Positions 58,880 through 64,000 of a stretch of 64,000 nt of DNA are shown piece after piece. Location of the stretch: assembly GCA_902536515.1 (NCBI GenBank), contig CACAXU010000003.1, positions 1 through 64,000 on the forward strand, read 5' to 3'. Every line of letters begins with the position of its first letter. The stretch's first letter is position 1. This DNA comes from an uncultured Litorivicinus sp. (GTDB taxonomy: Bacteria; Pseudomonadota; Gammaproteobacteria; Pseudomonadales; Litorivicinaceae). Made by a program: the position numbers and the translations under genes. A model generated the notes under the pieces. That model was given only the letters and a program-made list of their open reading frames with translations. It was not told the origin of the DNA and made no database searches.

Positions 58880-59572
58880 CTATGCCGTCAGGTATCTCGC
58901 GACATCGTCCAGGCCTCGCTGATATGACTTCCGAGTTACTCGTTCATAAAATTCAACTGCGGGTAAGAATATCGCATATCCTAACCGAGGGTTAACTAAG
59001 ATCAACCTATCTAAATCATAGCCATTCTGGAAAGCTAAAAACTGATAGAGAAACAGCTGGCGGAAGTCTTGGAGCCTAAACCCGTACGCCGAGGTCTTTA
59101 CCTCGATTAATGTGTGAGTCGCGAGTATGTCTGGAGAACAAGAATTCAAAAAACCATAGCCTCTTAATCGAGGATGAAAATTAATATCCATCGCAGCGAT
59201 CTGTTCGAGAAATTGATTAAGCCGGTGACTCAAGTTAATCGAGTCTCGCAAGGTAGCAATCGAAACATTTTCAGGGCTTAACTGTTTCCCACTGATCGAA
59301 TTGATTCGATCGATTGCGCAGTGAATGGTATTCCTGTCTTCATTCTGAAGGTTCAGATCGTGCGATTTTGCTGCATGCGCGAACGAAATTTCAGCCACCA
59401 GATCGTTTAACTCTGGGCGCTCTCGATGCACGAATTTTTTCGCAAATTGACACTTAGATGCTGTGGTTTCTAGCACTGATCGGAAGTTCGCTTGATAAAT
59501 CTTTGACAGTGCTGGCCCACACTGTCTCCATAATTGCTCGTCAAATTTTGCTATATATGTTTCACTGGCCAT
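58880..59572 (-). CDS. PD-(D/E)XK nuclease-like protein of the RT operon
   Basis: CSPDILATHTLIEVKTSAYGFRLQDFRQLFLYQFLAFQ: D...ExK plus downstream Q-helix of RecB-like nucleases. Confidence 0.65.
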   Translation of the reverse strand: MASETYIAKFDEQLWRQCGPALSKIYQANFRSVLETTASKCQFAKKFVHRERPELNDLVAEISFAHAAKSHDLNLQNEDRNTIHCAIDRINSISGKQLSPENVSIATLRDSINLSHRLNQFLEQIAAMDINFHPRLRGYGFLNSCSPDILATHTLIEVKTSAYGFRLQDFRQLFLYQFLAFQNGYDLDRLILVNPRLGYAIFLPAVEFYERVTRKSYQRGLDDVARYLTA

Positions 59573-59578
59573 CACTAT

Positions 59579-61057
59579 CTAATTCAGAAGAGTCGATGGA
59601 TCCCAGACGCTCATGAGACCGAGGTCAGTCTCAATCGTCTGCTTCATTGTGGATCCTGCAATATCTGGTTTGGATCGCATCAAGTTGATGATTTCCCTTC
59701 TCACAAAGACAGAGTCTGAGTATTCCCAAAATAATTTCACAAAGAAATCACCAAATACTGGATCCAAGGTCTCTGAAAGTTCGCCGATTATTCTACATAT
59801 TTGACCAACTACGCTAGCTGGTAATTTTCGACGAGACTCGGCGAGATCCATGACCAACTTTGTAGCAAGAGTTTTAACAAGCTTGACATCCATCACAGAT
59901 TTCACAGCGATCGTAAGGCGCACCAGTTTTGGTAGTATAGGAAAGTAGTGAACGTTCGTGGCGTACCTGACCAGCAGCGGAAAGCAGACCTCAACTTCGC
60001 TTTGTGGACTGTAATGGAGAGCTGAGATATAGATTTTCAAGCTCCGAATGTCAGGCACAATCTTCTCGGTTTCTTTCTCGATCAGTTGGTTCAAATTTTC
60101 CGCAGCAGATATTTGTTTGAGCTCCTCAACCCTCGTGATGACAAGCTCCGAGTAAGGATCGAAAAAACACTCGAAAATTTTGTGGCTATGGGACTCTGAC
60201 ACTTCCGACGATCGACGCCTCATCCGGCTAGAAAGCTCAACTTTCTCTAATCGAAATTTCGCTGAATTTATCTGGAATCCAAGCCCAGAAATGACATCAA
60301 CCAGACGGTGGATAGCAAATCTAGCGTCATCTTCACTCGAAAAAAATATGCGAATGTCATCCACAAATCGACAATATCGCCAACCTTGATCAAGCACATA
60401 TTGGTCGATCTCTGAAAGAATCAATTCACCAATAACACGACTGTAATCGCCGCCAACTGGGAGTCCATACAAAGAACCTTGGACCGTCTCAAAGAAAAAT
60501 TGCATGAATATTTTATCTTTATCATCGAGGGGTAGAGATGTAGTCACTCTGTCAATGTGATGATATTTCACGGTTGCGTAAAATTGAGCGAGATCGATCG
60601 AGATCTTCCAAGGAAAATCGTCGGCCAATTCCTCCTGTTTCTTTACAAAATCTTTCCATCCTATTTCTCGATCAAACAGCCCCTCCGGCGCGGATAGATT
60701 GGGTCTATAAGAAAACACAGACTCATTCAGCGTATTGCCCCACAGCGAACTAAATCGAGCAACTAAACTAAAAGCGTGAACAGTACTGAAAATGGCAAGT
60801 AAAACAGGGAGCTGTGTCGCAATACGCGGACGGAGATCCCCTGAATAAAACGCGTCTCTAGCAATGCCCGAGTGTGACATTGCCACGCTTGAAATCGCCG
60901 ATTTTTCGATCTCAGCGATAGCTGGGGCCAATCGATCGAGGTGATCCGTCAAATAACGCAATTCAATCGCAGGCGGATAAAGATCGGTATCACCAAAAAC
61001 CAGAAGATGATTAACCGTAGTCTGAACTGCAGACGGAGTAACAAGTGGTTTAGACAT
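59579..61057 (-). CDS. Reverse transcriptase, UG/Abi-like with alpha-helical C-terminal extension
   Basis: ISIDLAQFYATVKYHHID (motif A), GLPVGGDYSRVIGELILSEID (motif B), YCRFVDDIRIFFSS (FVDD catalytic motif); ATG 61057. Confidence 0.85.
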   Translation of the reverse strand: MSKPLVTPSAVQTTVNHLLVFGDTDLYPPAIELRYLTDHLDRLAPAIAEIEKSAISSVAMSHSGIARDAFYSGDLRPRIATQLPVLLAIFSTVHAFSLVARFSSLWGNTLNESVFSYRPNLSAPEGLFDREIGWKDFVKKQEELADDFPWKISIDLAQFYATVKYHHIDRVTTSLPLDDKDKIFMQFFFETVQGSLYGLPVGGDYSRVIGELILSEIDQYVLDQGWRYCRFVDDIRIFFSSEDDARFAIHRLVDVISGLGFQINSAKFRLEKVELSSRMRRRSSEVSESHSHKIFECFFDPYSELVITRVEELKQISAAENLNQLIEKETEKIVPDIRSLKIYISALHYSPQSEVEVCFPLLVRYATNVHYFPILPKLVRLTIAVKSVMDVKLVKTLATKLVMDLAESRRKLPASVVGQICRIIGELSETLDPVFGDFFVKLFWEYSDSVFVRREIINLMRSKPDIAGSTMKQTIETDLGLMSVWDPSTLLN

Positions 61058-61433
61058 ACAGGCAGGCGGATCTTTGAATCCCATCCACCTCGACATTTCC
61101 AATATATTCGTATGTGGCCCCTGGGTCGATAAATTGTTCCCAAACAAAACGACCTTTAGAGCTGGCGACTCTCATTCCCTCGATCTGCTCGGCAGTTATA
61201 TTCGAATAAGCATACAGACGGACACCCCAGCTCTCCGCTCCCAAATATTCAATTGTCGCAAGAGGGACTGGGTCAGACTCTGGAAGAAAGGAATCTGAAA
61301 AACCAACATATAAAACTCCGCCGGCATCTGCAGGCAAGAAAAACACGACGTTACTCGACTCAACGAATTCAATGGCCTCACTGGCCACGACCTCCTCGAA
61401 CGCAATTAAGCGATCCATTTGGGTTTCCTCCAC
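61050..61433 (-). CDS. Uncharacterised 127-aa protein, translationally coupled to RT
   Basis: Stop TAA (61050-61052) overlaps RT start region (61055-61057). Confidence 0.65.
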   Translation of the reverse strand: MEETQMDRLIAFEEVVASEAIEFVESSNVVFFLPADAGGVLYVGFSDSFLPESDPVPLATIEYLGAESWGVRLYAYSNITAEQIEGMRVASSKGRFVWEQFIDPGATYEYIGNVEVDGIQRSACLYV

Positions 61434-61485
61434 ACCATCAATGCTTGTTAAAGCTATCTGAGGGCATACTGGCTCTCAAGCTTAG

Positions 61486-62076
61486 CTATGACTCTTCAAA
61501 AACAATGGCGCTCATCGACGACGATAAAATATCAGTCTCAATCTGGAACGGTTTGCTCTCCCAGCACTGAGATTCGAAAGAGAAAGATAAATCAAACTGC
61601 GTGTTGTCTCTTATCAGTGCATACGATCCTGCTCCTAAGAAGCGGATACCTGACACGAAAAAATCGTCATATTCGCTTCTAACATCCTCATACACTACAT
61701 AAGGGGTATTCCATTGCGTTAATGGGTTATTCATCCTGAGGAACTCATAAAAAACATGATCAACCTCATTAGCCCGACTGCCTCTCCAAAAATCATTGTC
61801 AGATTGCGCACCTCTTACTCGAAAGCTAGGCGTATAAGCAGTCACGAAACTCTCGTTCCCTGTTTCTTCGTCGGTGACGCAGCATTCATCAGTCTCCTCA
61901 AACCTAACCTGCATTCCCTGCAGTTCCTCAAATAATGGCCGCTGGTAATCCAGCGCTTGTGACTCTTGGGCGAGAAACTCCTCAAGGAACACATCCCAGC
62001 GCTGGTTTGGATCGCTGCAATCTTCAAAACGCATCGCTACCGGAAAAATACAGACCACCGAACAATTAAATGACAT
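61486..62076 (-). CDS. Uncharacterised 196-aa protein upstream of RT operon
   Basis: Intact ORF, same strand, 52-bp gap. Confidence 0.6.
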   Translation of the reverse strand: MSFNCSVVCIFPVAMRFEDCSDPNQRWDVFLEEFLAQESQALDYQRPLFEELQGMQVRFEETDECCVTDEETGNESFVTAYTPSFRVRGAQSDNDFWRGSRANEVDHVFYEFLRMNNPLTQWNTPYVVYEDVRSEYDDFFVSGIRFLGAGSYALIRDNTQFDLSFSFESQCWESKPFQIETDILSSSMSAIVFEES

Positions 62077-62224
62077 AGCAACTCCCCTCGTATAGCCCGA
62101 TAAGCTTTAAACCGATCTCTAAGCTGTCAGAAACTATCACCCTGCGGCGCAAAATCGCCAAGAGATATTGACCACCGTTCGAACGTACTCGTGATAGCGA
62201 CGCATGGCAAGCAGACATCGAAAG

Positions 62225-63298
62225 TTAATGAATAGACGCGCAATTTGTCCAGTAGATCCTGTCGTCTGATGTATAGAGATACCCTTGGTCCATTAGGCTT
62301 TGGTAATCACCCACGTAGTCTCGGGTCGTATCCGCCAATAACCAAATACCGTTGTCTTCAGTGAAATAGATGTAGGTTCTTGGTCCAGTATCGCGTTCCC
62401 CACTCTCGTAGAACCCGTCTAAGGCGGCGATGAATTCATCCATAAGCGAGAGATCGACACGGAACTCCGTCAAAAGATGCCACTCGTTATCGGTATTGCT
62501 GATCAAACGCATCCGGTTCTCGATACCGACCGCAGAAAACAGGGACGCTATCAGTACCGCTTGGTCGTCACAGTCTCCGCCTCTCGTATCAAGGGTCTCA
62601 ACTGGAGGTGCCACATAATCCCCATCAACCGTTTCACCTTCACTCATGTGGCTCGGGTCCGGGACATAGGTAACATTTTTCTTCACATACTCAAATAATG
62701 CGGCGGCTCTTCGCAAGACCGCCGGCTCATTTTCTTGATGAACGCTGGCAATGTTGACTGCCAGTGCCCGGACAGAGCTTGGATCTACCAAGGCCCTATA
62801 GTCGACCGGTCCCTCGAGTGCTGAACGGATCGGGCCGTTTACTTGCGTACGACCCTTGGAGTACTTCTCGATTAGGTGGTCAGTCTGATGCGCTCCTGCG
62901 GGTGTCTCCACTTGTGTCCGTTCTGGGCCTTTATTCGTAGACCAGAAAGCCGTCAGATGGGTAATAGCAGTGATATGCGCCAAATCGACAAGGCTCTCCG
63001 GTGCCGTCCAAACCCAGTTGGAGTCAAAAATAATCGCTATAATCGGACGGTACAGCGCTTCAAACACATAATTGTTGAATTGCCACGGGTCTGACTCACC
63101 GAAAGTTACGTTATAAGCGATCACCGCTAGCGCCCATAAGCACGGCCAGATGAAACAGATGATGAGTAGTTTTGGGACCCAGGAAGTAAGTTTCTTGAAC
63201 GAAACCAGCACCCAAACAATCAAGAGGTTCCAGGCGACAAGGGCCCAGAAATAGAGCGGGTCAGCAAAAAATGGGGCCGCTTCCACAGCAATCCACAT
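62225..63298 (-). CDS. Membrane protein with transglutaminase-like domain
   Basis: N-terminal TM segments; GGDCDDQAVL (Cys), NEWHLLTEF (His), WLLADTT (Asp). Confidence 0.75.
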   Translation of the reverse strand: MWIAVEAAPFFADPLYFWALVAWNLLIVWVLVSFKKLTSWVPKLLIICFIWPCLWALAVIAYNVTFGESDPWQFNNYVFEALYRPIIAIIFDSNWVWTAPESLVDLAHITAITHLTAFWSTNKGPERTQVETPAGAHQTDHLIEKYSKGRTQVNGPIRSALEGPVDYRALVDPSSVRALAVNIASVHQENEPAVLRRAAALFEYVKKNVTYVPDPSHMSEGETVDGDYVAPPVETLDTRGGDCDDQAVLIASLFSAVGIENRMRLISNTDNEWHLLTEFRVDLSLMDEFIAALDGFYESGERDTGPRTYIYFTEDNGIWLLADTTRDYVGDYQSLMDQGYLYTSDDRIYWTNCASIH

Positions 63299-63329
63299 GC
63301 ATCAAATATCTGAAACTACTCAATCTCGA

Positions 63330-64000
63330 TTACCCTTTATCTCCCAAGGAAATACACTTCTCTATGAACTTCAGTGATGCGTCAATCACGGCCTCACTGT
63401 ACCCGTCGCTGCTGATAGGGGCTTTGATTTTATTTGCCGGAGGACTAAGTTCGTTAATCACCTTATCTTCGATGAACCGTTGCACGAGTCTCCGCCTACC
63501 CAACCGATCTCCGCCTCTCGAGTAAAGAAATTGAGAAAGTGCATCTTGATCCGAAGCTTCATTGATTCGGATGTATTGAAATGAGAATCGATTTGAGATG
63601 CCCGCAGCATCTAGCTCGCTAAATTCCTCCCAACGATCGTTTGCGACCTTAACCCTATTTTCAAAAGTCGAGCATCGACCATCCCCCAGAAGATGTTGCA
63701 ACCTCGATTTGTCATCGTTACTTGTTATGGAAAGAAGACTCACGCCAACGTTCTGAAAAAATTTTTCGTTACCCATAACTGGCAGGTAAACCTTTTTAAA
63801 TTGATTTTTGTTGCGCTCCAAAAGGCGGCCAACTTCTTTCAAATTACGATCGGCTAGAAGGTCACCTAGTTTTGGATCTTTTTTTGCCGATAAGTTCGTA
63901 AAATTAGTCTCTTTGAATCGGCATGTGATGCTGGCTAAGTGTGTCCACCAACGGTCTCGAGCAACTCCAGAAGAGCCACAATAAGACCCTGCATAAAGTA
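63330..64000 (-). CDS. Uncharacterised protein, 5' part beyond window
   Basis: Frame stays open upstream of the track start (63842) to the window edge: LYAGSYCGSSGVARDRWWTHLASITCRFKETNFTNLSAKKDPKLGDLLADRNLKEVG... Confidence 0.6.
   Translation of the reverse strand, partial: LYAGSYCGSSGVARDRWWTHLASITCRFKETNFTNLSAKKDPKLGDLLADRNLKEVGRLLERNKNQFKKVYLPVMGNEKFFQNVGVSLLSITSNDDKSRLQHLLGDGRCSTFENRVKVANDRWEEFSELDAAGISNRFSFQYIRINEASDQDALSQFLYSRGGDRLGRRRLVQRFIEDKVINELSPPANKIKAPISSDGYSEAVIDASLKFIEKCISLGDKG

Noticed and set aside
59579-61057. RT interpreted as retron or group II intron RT
   Set aside because: No maturase/HNH region, no visible intron structure or msr-msd-like repeat; the FVDD box and helical C-terminus fit UG/Abi RTs better.

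Overview
Gene-dense proteobacterial chromosomal segment (mostly catabolic and transport genes), with an accessory region at the right end. Left to right: (1) ~0-15 kb, an aromatic/organic-acid type catabolic block: a 2Fe-2S ferredoxin domain running off the left edge, an EutA-like reactivase, a bicupin, an SDR, an orphan ABC-2 permease coupled to an MFS gene, a TPP-dependent enzyme, a PHOX-type flavin monooxygenase, an alpha/beta hydrolase and a HAD protein; (2) ~15-31 kb, transporters, a complete livFGMH plus binding-protein operon, Lrp with a homodimeric PDH-E1-like enzyme, GntR/PhyH/oxidoreductase, and AtuA-DUF4387; (3) 31.7-36 kb, a zinc-uptake locus (znuA, znuCB, zur, cobW-like) with a Zur-box-like palindrome and an 18-bp repeat encoding a His-rich loop; (4) 36-43 kb, gloA, a 2OG oxygenase, a GMC dehydrogenase with its Tat subunit, and an RHH protein; (5) 44-50.6 kb, HMG-CoA-lyase-like, CaiB, ICL/PEPM and TRAP genes with a divergent GntR; (6) 50.6-57.5 kb, mostly uncharacterised genes, including a mini bilobed aspartyl protease and a three-gene unknown cassette; (7) 57.5-64 kb, a probable defence-type operon: an FVDD reverse transcriptase with an alpha-helical C-terminus, a PD-(D/E)XK nuclease and a macro-like/HEPN protein, preceded by two unknown small genes. 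The last is the best candidate for an undescribed system. Several decayed genes are readable by eye: isochorismatase, an MFS 3' end, a DUF2892 membrane protein, a zur fragment and an Asp/Glu racemase. No tRNA, rRNA, CRISPR array or transposase was recognised. All family calls come from reading motifs; no database search was run.
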